Translations under genes and position numbers: made by a program | NCBI RefSeq assembly: GCF_024105665.1 | Contig: NZ_JAAAMK010000011.1 | Span: 1 to 64,000 of the forward strand | DNA from: Aliihoeflea aestuarii | Lineage (GTDB): Bacteria > Pseudomonadota > Alphaproteobacteria > Rhizobiales > Rhizobiaceae | DNA length: 64,000 nt | Reading direction: 5' to 3' | Notes under the pieces: model-generated | Told to the model about the DNA's origin: nothing | What the model saw: the letters and a program-made list of their open reading frames with translations, nothing else | Database searches by the model: none | Part shown: positions 48,847 through 56,190 of the stretch, one piece after another | Numbering within the stretch: position 1 is the stretch's first letter | How the letters are laid out: the number at the start of each line of letters is the position of its first letter

Positions 48847-49689
48847 TTAAAACCGCATCAGCACCAGTCCGGCAAGAACGATCCCTATGGCAAGGATGCG
48901 ATAGCCTCGCATCTTCTCGCCGAGGAAGACGACGCCGATGATGACGGCGAAGATGACGCTCGTCTCGCGCAGTGCCGCCACCAACGCGATGGGTGCTACG
49001 GTGAAGCCCCAGATCGCGATCCAGTAGGCGCCGAGCGACAGCGCGCCGGCCACGAATCCAGCTTTCCAGTTCTGTGCGATCATCTGCCCGGTCGCCCTGC
49101 CCTGCCGCACCAGCGCCCAGAGAAGAAGCGGGATGCCGTCAAGCACGAACAGCCACAGCACATAGGAATGCGCATCCTGCGCCGCCCGCGCGCCGATGCC
49201 ATCCGACATCGTGTAGCCTGCGATGAAAACCGATGTGATGAACGCGAAGACGATCCCGCGCGGCGACGCCTTCAGCGCTTTCAGGCCGCCGTCGAGCGAC
49301 AGCGTCACGATGCCGAGGCCGAGCACGAGGATGCCGAGCGTGGCAAGCGGCGAGATGTCTTCGCCGAGAAGAAAGATGCTCGCGCCAAGCGTGAGCATGG
49401 GCGCCGTGCCGCGCGCAAGCGGATAGATCTTGCCGAGTTCGCCATACGCATAGGCATTGGCGAGGAAGACGTTGTAGCCGACATGCAGCGCGACCGAGAG
49501 CGCCAGCCACGGCCACGCTTCCGCTCGGGGAAAGTCGACGAAGAACAGACCGGGCAGCGCGATGAGCGCGCTCATCGCCGCCAGCATCGTCATCAGCGCC
49601 ACACGGTCGCCGCGAAAACGCAGAACGGCGTTCCAGCCCGCATGCATCATGGCGGAGGCGAGGACGATCGAAATGACGGCAAGGCTCAT
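48847..49689 (-). CDS. EamA/DMT-family transporter
   Basis: A 280-residue membrane protein with ten predicted helices in two EamA repeats (first ending near LGIVTLSLDGG, second from about RGIVFAFITS to the end). The family exports small metabolites such as amino acids or their derivatives; the substrate is not shown. It stands alone, flanked by the antitoxin and, divergently, by the dipeptidase. Confidence 0.87.
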   Translation of the reverse strand: MSLAVISIVLASAMMHAGWNAVLRFRGDRVALMTMLAAMSALIALPGLFFVDFPRAEAWPWLALSVALHVGYNVFLANAYAYGELGKIYPLARGTAPMLTLGASIFLLGEDISPLATLGILVLGLGIVTLSLDGGLKALKASPRGIVFAFITSVFIAGYTMSDGIGARAAQDAHSYVLWLFVLDGIPLLLWALVRQGRATGQMIAQNWKAGFVAGALSLGAYWIAIWGFTVAPIALVAALRETSVIFAVIIGVVFLGEKMRGYRILAIGIVLAGLVLMRF

Positions 49690-49852
49690 GCGTCCGAACT
49701 ATAGCCGGATACGCAAAAGCACAATCGACGCAGCTTGGCCCAAGGGCATGACGCACGTAGTCCAACCAAAGAAATTTGATGCGAACGCGCCGCGAAGACG
49801 CCCTCCATGTGCTTAACTGCGAATCCGCATCCATGAGACGAATCGAGATCCA

Positions 49853-50917
49853 ATGCCTGCAATCACCCCCGTTTTCGATGGTCATAACGACACGCTGCTG
49901 CGGCTTCATCTATCGAAGTCAGCCGACCCGGTCGGTGATTTCCTGAACGGCGGCGCGGGCGGTCATATCGACCTGCCACGCGCGATCGAAGGGGGCTTGC
50001 GCGCGGGGCTGTTCGCGATCTTCATCCCCTCACCCGGCAAGCCGGCCGATGTCGACGAGATCATGAGCCGGCCCACCTATGATGCACCATTGCCCGAACG
50101 CTGCGCGCAGGAAGCGGCTCTCGGCCATACGCTGGCGATGGCCGCGATCCTGTTTCGCATCGAAGCCGCATCGAACGGAAAGGTAAAGGTCTGTCGCACC
50201 GCCGCCGAAATCGCGGCGACCGCCGCGGCGGGCAATCTTGCGGCTGTGCTTCACATCGAGGGCGCGGAGGCGATCGACCCGGATTTCAATGCGCTGGACG
50301 TGCTGTATCGGGCTGGGCTGCGTTCGCTCGGTCCCGTCTGGAGCCGCCCGAACATATTCGGCCATGGCGTCCCATTCCGCTTTCCTTCGACACCCGACAC
50401 CGGTCCTGGCCTGACCGATCTCGGCCGTGAACTCGTGCGCCGCTGCAACGCGCTCGGCATCGCGTTCGACCTGTCGCACATCACCGAAAGGGGTTTTTGG
50501 GATACCGCCGGGCTGTCCACCGCGCCGCTCGTAGCATCCCATTCGAATGCCCATGCGGTGACGCCGCACGCGCGCAACCTCACCGACGAGCAACTCGCCG
50601 CGATCGGCGAGACGAAGGGCATCGCCGGCCTGAATTACGCCACGGCATTCCTGCGCCCTGACGGACAAATGCGGCCCGATACGCCTTTCGAAATGATGCT
50701 GCGCCATATCGACCATATGGTCGACAAGGCAGGCATCGACAGCGTCGGGCTCGGATCGGATTTCGACGGCGCGATGGTGCCGGCCGATCTGGGCGACGCG
50801 CGCGGCCTGCCAAAGCTCGTCGAAGCGATGCGTGCTCATGGCTATTCAGGCGAAGAAATCGACAAGCTCTGCTTCGGAAACTGGCTGCGCGTGCTCGGCG
50901 AAACCTGGAACGGATGA
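49853..50917 (+). CDS. Membrane dipeptidase, peptidase family M19
   Basis: A 354-residue zinc dipeptidase of the renal dipeptidase family. The metal ligands are in FDGHNDTL (HxD), HIEGAE and SHSNAHA, with GSDFDG providing the late aspartate. Relatives hydrolyse dipeptides, including D-amino acid-containing ones. No membrane segment is present. It is divergent from the EamA gene and about 65 bp upstream of the odd tRNA. Confidence 0.9.
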   Translation: MPAITPVFDGHNDTLLRLHLSKSADPVGDFLNGGAGGHIDLPRAIEGGLRAGLFAIFIPSPGKPADVDEIMSRPTYDAPLPERCAQEAALGHTLAMAAILFRIEAASNGKVKVCRTAAEIAATAAAGNLAAVLHIEGAEAIDPDFNALDVLYRAGLRSLGPVWSRPNIFGHGVPFRFPSTPDTGPGLTDLGRELVRRCNALGIAFDLSHITERGFWDTAGLSTAPLVASHSNAHAVTPHARNLTDEQLAAIGETKGIAGLNYATAFLRPDGQMRPDTPFEMMLRHIDHMVDKAGIDSVGLGSDFDGAMVPADLGDARGLPKLVEAMRAHGYSGEEIDKLCFGNWLRVLGETWNG

Positions 50918-50981
50918 CCGACGAAAAAGCCGCCGGTTCCTTTTACCCTTCGCCAACCTCCATGGGGTAGAAGCTCGTCAT

Positions 50982-51056
50982 GGCCTCGTGGCGGAGGGGA
51001 CGCGAGGGACCTGCAAGTCCCGTCACCCCAGGTTCGATTCCTGGGCGAGGCCTCCA
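50982..51056 (+). tRNA. Non-canonical tRNA with GCA (Cys) anticodon
   Basis: A 75-nt sequence that folds as a tRNA: acceptor GGCCUCG/CGAGGCC (seven perfect pairs), T-arm CCAGG-UUCGAUU-CCUGG, and an encoded UCCA end, with U as the discriminator as in tRNA-Cys. The GCA anticodon is at 51013-51015. The body is abnormal: the D-stem has three pairs (GCG/CGC), two bases separate it from the anticodon arm, and the anticodon stem GGGAC/GUCCC closes a six-base loop CUGCAA instead of seven. An extra C-G or U-G pair can extend the acceptor/T stack. It may be charged with cysteine or be a tRNA relic. It ends 2 bp before the stop codon of the convergent phospholipase D gene. Confidence 0.68.
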
Positions 51057-51058
51057 CT

Positions 51059-52336
51059 TCAAAGCTGGGTCCTGAGCCAGCTCGACACCCAGTCCTTCGT
51101 CTTTTCCCACCATGACCGGCTCTGCCATTCCTCCAGCGTGATCTGGCGCGACAATTCGAGGTCGGCGTTGAAAATGTCGATCTGCGTCTGCGCGAACACC
51201 TCGTCATAGACATTGAGGTTGGACTCGTCGTTGAGCCGGAACGAGCGTTCGTCGAGATTGGTCGAGCCGATCGTCGTCCACCAGCCGTCGACGATCAGGA
51301 CCTTCGGGTGATACATGGTCGGCTGATATTCATGCAGCCGCACCCCGGCCTCCAGAAGCTCGCCCCAGAAATGACGCGAGCCGTGTCGCACGACAGGCAT
51401 GTCGGTCTGTTCTCCGGGCACGATGATGTCGACTTCGACGCCCCGCGCCCTTGCATCGAGAAGCTGCCCGATGGCCACGTCGTCGGGCACGAAATAGGCC
51501 ATCGCGATGCGGATATTCTGCGTGGATCCGGCCATCGCCATCATCAGCATCTGGTGCATGGATTTGGCGCCGCCGTTCGGCGACGATTTCACATGCTGGA
51601 CACGCAAGTCGCCCAAATCCTCCTGCTCCGGGTAGAACGCGTCGCCCTGAAGCAGTTCGCCCGTCGCCTCGATCCAGTTCTCGGCAAAGGCCGCCTGCAT
51701 GTCGGCCACCGCCGGCCCTTCGACGCGGTAGTGATTGTCCCGCCATTCTTCCGGATTGCGCGCGTCGCCGAGCCACTTGTCGCCGATCCCCACCCCTCCG
51801 GTGAAGCCGACCCGGCCATCGACGATCAGGAGCTTGCGGTGCGTGCGGTAATTGATCCGGTCGAGCGTGTACCAGCGGATCGGGCGGAAGCGCTCGAACG
51901 CGACACCCGCTTCGGTCATGATTTCGATGATGTCCTCGTCGAACGGGATCGAACCGACGAAGTCGATCAGCACCCGGACCGGTACGCCCTCGCGCGACTT
52001 TTCGGCCAGCGCGGTGGCGAATTCGCGCGCGATCTCGCCGGACCAATAGATATAGGTAGCGAAATTGACGCTGACCTTAGCCTCGCGGATCGCCTGAAGC
52101 ATTGGTGGAAATATTTCATCGCCGTTGACGAGCGTCTGGATCGTATGGCCGGGCTGCACATCGCCTTCGAAGACCGAATGCATCGTGCGAAGAAATTCAG
52201 GATCGGACACGGCCGCGACGTGTGGGATCGGTTCCTGCACCTGCGTACGCGGGGGAACCAGATTGACGATGACGATCGAAAGAATACCCGCAACCGCCAG
52301 AACGCCGACGAATTGCGCAATGCGTTTCCAGTTCAT
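51059..52336 (-). CDS. Phospholipase D-family protein, cardiolipin synthase-like
   Basis: A 425-residue enzyme with an N-terminal membrane helix (FVGVLAVAGILSIVIVNLV) and two HKD motifs: HRKLLIVDGRVGFTGG near residue 195 and HPKVLIVDGWWTTIGSTN near residue 340. Both carry the catalytic His, Lys and Asp. It could be a second cardiolipin synthase or a related phosphatidyl-transferase. ATG 52336 with GGTGGGG upstream is preferred over ATG 52423, which would add 29 residues and overlap the divergent cls start. Confidence 0.87.
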   Translation of the reverse strand: MNWKRIAQFVGVLAVAGILSIVIVNLVPPRTQVQEPIPHVAAVSDPEFLRTMHSVFEGDVQPGHTIQTLVNGDEIFPPMLQAIREAKVSVNFATYIYWSGEIAREFATALAEKSREGVPVRVLIDFVGSIPFDEDIIEIMTEAGVAFERFRPIRWYTLDRINYRTHRKLLIVDGRVGFTGGVGIGDKWLGDARNPEEWRDNHYRVEGPAVADMQAAFAENWIEATGELLQGDAFYPEQEDLGDLRVQHVKSSPNGGAKSMHQMLMMAMAGSTQNIRIAMAYFVPDDVAIGQLLDARARGVEVDIIVPGEQTDMPVVRHGSRHFWGELLEAGVRLHEYQPTMYHPKVLIVDGWWTTIGSTNLDERSFRLNDESNLNVYDEVFAQTQIDIFNADLELSRQITLEEWQSRSWWEKTKDWVSSWLRTQL

Positions 52337-52421
52337 GTAACCCCACCGCTCGCTTATTGCGTTCGCCATGTAGGGCGTTCGGTTGACAGGTCCATCGCGC
52401 GCGTGATCCATCCTGTACGGC

Positions 52422-53864
52422 ATGTATGAAACGCTTCAGACTTACTGGCCGCACATCCTGTTCGCGCTCGGGCTCCTGATGGGAATTCCGGCGGCGATCC
52501 ATGCCGCGATGACGAAGGACGACGTGCGCGCGGCGATCGGCTGGGTGGGTGTCATTCTCCTGTCGCCGGTTCTCGGCGCGATCATCTACGCGATTGCGGG
52601 TGTCAACCGTATCCGCCGCGAGACGGTCGGCAAGACCAGGACCAGCGAGGACGTCGAAAGCGCGGCCGGCCCCGGACCGGGAGAAACCTCGCCTGCCTTT
52701 CCCGCAGGGTCGCGTTTCGAGGCGATGCGAACGCTCGGCGACCGGGTATCGCCCTTCTGGCTGACGGCGGGTAACGAAATCCGGATTCTGCATGGCGGCG
52801 ACGAGGCCTATCCGGCGATGATCGCGCAGATCGACGCCGCGCAGCGCTACATCGTCCTTTCAAGCTATATTTTCGACAATGACCCGGTCGGCCGACTGGT
52901 GGCGGACGCGTTGGCGCGGGCGGTCGCGCGCGGCGTCGAGGTCCGTGTCCTGATCGATGCCATCGGCGCGCGCTATTCGCGCCCCTCCATTCGCGACCGC
53001 CTGCGTGACGGCAACGTGCCGAACCGGCTGTTTCTCGGCAACATCATCGGCTTCCGCCTGCCCTATGCGAATCTGCGCAATCACCGCAAGATGATGGTCG
53101 TCGACGGCAGCGTCGGCTTTACGGGCGGCATGAACATACGGCAGATGTTCGCCACGTCGCCGGAAAATCCCGAACCGCACCGCGACACGCATTTTCGCAT
53201 CACGGGGCCGGTCGTCGCGCAGATTTTCGCCGTCTTCGCCAATGACTGGTTCTTCGTCCACCGCGAACGGCTCGACGGCCCTATCTGGCGCGGCGCCGAT
53301 GACGAGCCGCAGGGTCCGTCGGTCGCCCGCGTGATCTTTTCCGGCCCCGACCAGCGCGTCGATGCGACCCATGCGATGGTGATGGGCGCAGCCGCCGTGG
53401 CACGCAAGAGGTTGATTATCGCCTCACCCTATTTCCTGCCGGACCTGCAACTCGTCGGTGCGCTCGCATCCGCCGCCCGGCGCGGCGTCGAGGTGGATAT
53501 CGTCATCCCCTCGTCGAACAATCTGCGTCTCGTCGATTATGCCATGACGGCGCAGCTCGATCAGGTGATCGGTCCTGGCTGCCGCGTGTGGCGCTCGGCG
53601 GGTCCCTTCGATCATTCCAAGCTGATGACCGTGGACGGGCGATGGTCGCTGGTCGGTTCGTCCAATATGGACACGCGAAGTCTACGCCTCAATTTCGAAT
53701 TCGACATCGAGGTCTACGATCCGCACTTCGCCTCGCTCGTCGAAACCCATCTGCGCGGGCGCATCGCCTCGGGGCAGGAGGAAACGCTGGCGACGCTGAA
53801 AGGCCGCGCCTTTACCAAGCGGCTGCGCAATCGCATCGTCTGGCTCGCATCCCCATATCTTTAA
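52422..53864 (+). CDS. cls: Cardiolipin synthase
   Basis: A 480-residue enzyme with two N-terminal helices (ILFALGLLMGIPAAI, and AIGWVGVILLSPVLGAIIYAIAG) and two PLD domains. The HKD motifs are HRKMMVVDGSVGFTGG and HSKLMTVDGRWSLVGSSN. The membrane-helix layout and length match bacterial Cls, which joins two phosphatidylglycerol molecules. It starts 86 bp from the PLD-like gene in the other direction; an EEP-domain gene follows. Confidence 0.9.
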   Translation: MYETLQTYWPHILFALGLLMGIPAAIHAAMTKDDVRAAIGWVGVILLSPVLGAIIYAIAGVNRIRRETVGKTRTSEDVESAAGPGPGETSPAFPAGSRFEAMRTLGDRVSPFWLTAGNEIRILHGGDEAYPAMIAQIDAAQRYIVLSSYIFDNDPVGRLVADALARAVARGVEVRVLIDAIGARYSRPSIRDRLRDGNVPNRLFLGNIIGFRLPYANLRNHRKMMVVDGSVGFTGGMNIRQMFATSPENPEPHRDTHFRITGPVVAQIFAVFANDWFFVHRERLDGPIWRGADDEPQGPSVARVIFSGPDQRVDATHAMVMGAAAVARKRLIIASPYFLPDLQLVGALASAARRGVEVDIVIPSSNNLRLVDYAMTAQLDQVIGPGCRVWRSAGPFDHSKLMTVDGRWSLVGSSNMDTRSLRLNFEFDIEVYDPHFASLVETHLRGRIASGQEETLATLKGRAFTKRLRNRIVWLASPYL

Positions 53865-53953
53865 GGCGATGTGAGTAAATTCATCGTCAAATCGACGCAT
53901 TTGCAACGGATTGCGCTGGGCCGCGTTGGATTCGCCATGACCAGGGTCGCAGG

Positions 53954-54808
53954 ATGAAAGCACTCCGCCGGATCGGCAGGATCAAAAAGCTCGCGAATTC
54001 GAAGCACATCGCCAATCTGCGCGATGCAAAGACGGTCTACGAGCGCCATGACGGCGCGGGCGACAGGGCCGATCTGGTCGTGGCATCCTACAACATCCAC
54101 AAATGCGTCGGCACGGATGGCAAGTTCGATCCCATGCGCACGGCCACGGTGATCGACGAGCTTGGAGCCGACATCGTCGCGATCCAGGAGGCCGACCGGC
54201 GCTTCGGCACGCGCGACGGTCTGCTCGACCTTCTCCATATCGAGGAAAAGCTGGGACTGAGCGCCGTTCCGGTCGGCATGAGCGACGCCAGCCATGGCTG
54301 GCACGGCAATGCGCTTTTGTACCGTGAAGGCGCGGTGCGCGACGTGCAGCGTCTCAAACTGCCCGGTGCCGAACCGCGCGGCGCGATCGTCGTCGATCTG
54401 GAGGTCAAGAGCGGCGTATTGCGTGTGATCGCGGCGCATCTGGGTCTTCTGCGCCATTCGCGCGCGCGCCAGATCGAAGCGCTCATCGCCGAAGTTTCTG
54501 AATGCGGCACCAAGCCGACGCTCATACTTGGCGATCTCAACGAATGGCGGCTCGGACGGCGTTCGGCGCTCAGCCGTCTACCCGAAACATTCGCGCCGAG
54601 CGAGGCATTGCCGAGCTTCCCCTCGCGCTACCCGGTGCTGGCGCTCGACCGCATCGTCGGTACGCCTGCCGATCTCGTCGCGCGTGTGGAAGTGCACGAT
54701 TCGGAACTTGCCCGAATTGCTTCGGATCACCGCCCGATCAAAGCCCATATCGACCTGAAGCCCATCAAGGCAAACCCCAAGGCACAGACCGCACATCACG
54801 CTCTGTGA
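53954..54808 (+). CDS. Endonuclease/exonuclease/phosphatase (EEP) family hydrolase
   Basis: A 284-residue EEP-fold enzyme. SYNIHKCVG, the metal-binding glutamate in AIQEADRR, GDLNEW and the terminal SDHRPIKAHI are the expected active-site blocks. Members act on DNA ends, inositol phosphates or lipid phosphates. Being downstream of cls, it may act on a lipid; this is inference. The next gene starts 57 bp further on. Confidence 0.87.
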   Translation: MKALRRIGRIKKLANSKHIANLRDAKTVYERHDGAGDRADLVVASYNIHKCVGTDGKFDPMRTATVIDELGADIVAIQEADRRFGTRDGLLDLLHIEEKLGLSAVPVGMSDASHGWHGNALLYREGAVRDVQRLKLPGAEPRGAIVVDLEVKSGVLRVIAAHLGLLRHSRARQIEALIAEVSECGTKPTLILGDLNEWRLGRRSALSRLPETFAPSEALPSFPSRYPVLALDRIVGTPADLVARVEVHDSELARIASDHRPIKAHIDLKPIKANPKAQTAHHAL

Positions 54809-54864
54809 GCCGGAACCTCCTGTCCCTCGAAGGCGTTTCGTGGGGTATAAAAGGAGTTTCTGAA

Positions 54865-55176
54865 ATGGCACCCACCCGCACCTTGACCGACCGTGACGAA
54901 ATCCGCGACTGGGCGGCCGCCCGAATGGGCTCGCCGGCCATCAGCGAGGCGTCGCCCTCCGTCGGCGGTGACGATCCGATCCTCTCGCTCGTCTTCGACC
55001 AGGCATCCTATCAGGATCAGGACCGTGGCGCGGACGCCGCGATGGCCCTCGGAGGACGCGAGATCGTCGAGTGGGACGAATGGTTCAAGGTCTTCAATGA
55101 AAAGGGTCTCGCCCTCGTCGTGCGCGAGGAGGAACCCGGCCGAAAGGATTCCTTCCACGAGATCGTGGCGAGGTAG
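54865..55176 (+). CDS. Conserved small protein upstream of ku
   Basis: A 103-residue protein of balanced, acidic composition (RTLTDRDEIRDWAAARMGSP, VGGDDPILSLVFDQ and EIVEWDEWFKVFNEKGL). I do not recognise a family. ATG 54865 has AAGGAG eight bases upstream, and the ku gene starts 8 bp after its stop, so the two are very probably co-transcribed. It may be an accessory factor of end joining or only a passenger. Confidence 0.75.
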   Translation: MAPTRTLTDRDEIRDWAAARMGSPAISEASPSVGGDDPILSLVFDQASYQDQDRGADAAMALGGREIVEWDEWFKVFNEKGLALVVREEEPGRKDSFHEIVAR

Positions 55177-55184
55177 GACGTACC

Positions 55185-55991
55185 ATGGCTCCGCGGTCGT
55201 TCTGGAAGGGCTATCTCAAACTGTCGCTCGTGACATGCCCCATATCCATGATGCCCGCGACGACCGCCGGTGAAAAAGTCCGGTTCCACACGATCAACGC
55301 CAGGACCGGAAACCGCATCGAGAGCCGCTATATCGATGCGGTAACCGGCAAGCCGCTCGCCGAGAAGGACGAGGTGAAAGGTTACGAGGTCGCCGAAGAC
55401 GAGCACGTCATGCTCGAGGATGACGAACTGGCAGCCGTCGCCCTCGAAAGCACGCGCACCATCGACATCGAGAAGTTCGTGCCGGCCGATTCCATCGGCT
55501 GGATTTGGCTCGACAAGCCGCACTACCTCGCGCCCGATGACAAGGTGGGCGAAGAAGCCTTCGCCGTCATCCGCGACGCCATGCGCGCCACGAAGACAGT
55601 CGGCATCTCGCGCGTCGTCCTCTACCGTCGCGAGCGGGCCGTGATGCTGGAAGCGCGCGGAAAGGGCATCGTCCTGTGGACATTGCGCTATGGCGACGAG
55701 GTGCGCGACGACGCCGACTATTTTGCCGATATCGAGAAGGACAAGCCCGATCCGAAAGTCATCAAGCTCGTCAAATCGCTGATCGACGAGCGAACTGCGG
55801 AGTGGGACACGAAACTCGTCGAGGACCCGGTTCAGGACAAGCTGAAAAAGATTATCGCGGCAAAGAAGAAAAAGAAGAAGCCCGTCGCGGCGAAAACCAA
55901 CGCGCAACCCGAACCGGAAACGCCCTCGAATGTGGTGTCCATCATGGACGCGCTGAAGAAAAGCATCGCGAAGGAAAAAGCGGGGAAGTAG
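55185..55991 (+). CDS. ku: Non-homologous end-joining protein Ku (first copy)
   Basis: A 268-residue bacterial Ku, which forms a ring on DNA ends and recruits LigD. It begins MAPRSFWKGYLKLSLVTCPI, the signature start of the family, and contains FHTINARTGNRIESRYID and WLDKPHYLAPDD. The C-terminus is a lysine-rich tail (AAKKKKKKPVAAK) that in other bacteria helps DNA binding. It converges on ligD across a 199-bp gap containing a palindromic repeat. A second Ku lies beside ligD. Confidence 0.95.
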   Translation: MAPRSFWKGYLKLSLVTCPISMMPATTAGEKVRFHTINARTGNRIESRYIDAVTGKPLAEKDEVKGYEVAEDEHVMLEDDELAAVALESTRTIDIEKFVPADSIGWIWLDKPHYLAPDDKVGEEAFAVIRDAMRATKTVGISRVVLYRRERAVMLEARGKGIVLWTLRYGDEVRDDADYFADIEKDKPDPKVIKLVKSLIDERTAEWDTKLVEDPVQDKLKKIIAAKKKKKKPVAAKTNAQPEPETPSNVVSIMDALKKSIAKEKAGK

Positions 55992-56018
55992 CTGGCTGGA
56001 ACCGGCACGCTTTGATCG

Positions 56019-56148
56019 AACCTCGCGGCCGTCATTTCTGTGACGAGCACAGAAATGACGGCCGCGAGGTTGAGCGCTCAAGCGAGGAAGAAACTGGCGG
56101 AACCCTCGATGCCGTCACCTCTGTGCACGTCACAGAGGTCCATGCCTC
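56019..56148. repeat. Palindromic intergenic repeat, family A, copy 3
   Basis: The left part (56019-56072) is a perfect palindrome: ACCTCGCGGCCGTCATTTC, TGTGACGAGCACA, then the reverse complement. The right part (56111-56148) has GCCGTCACCTCTGTG and CACAGAGGTCCATGCCT. Core and flanks correspond to copies 1 and 2. It sits between the convergent ends of ku and ligD. Confidence 0.82.
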
Positions 56149-56190
56149 GACCCGCCTGTCTTCGCATCACGAAAAAATCTCGCTGGAGAC

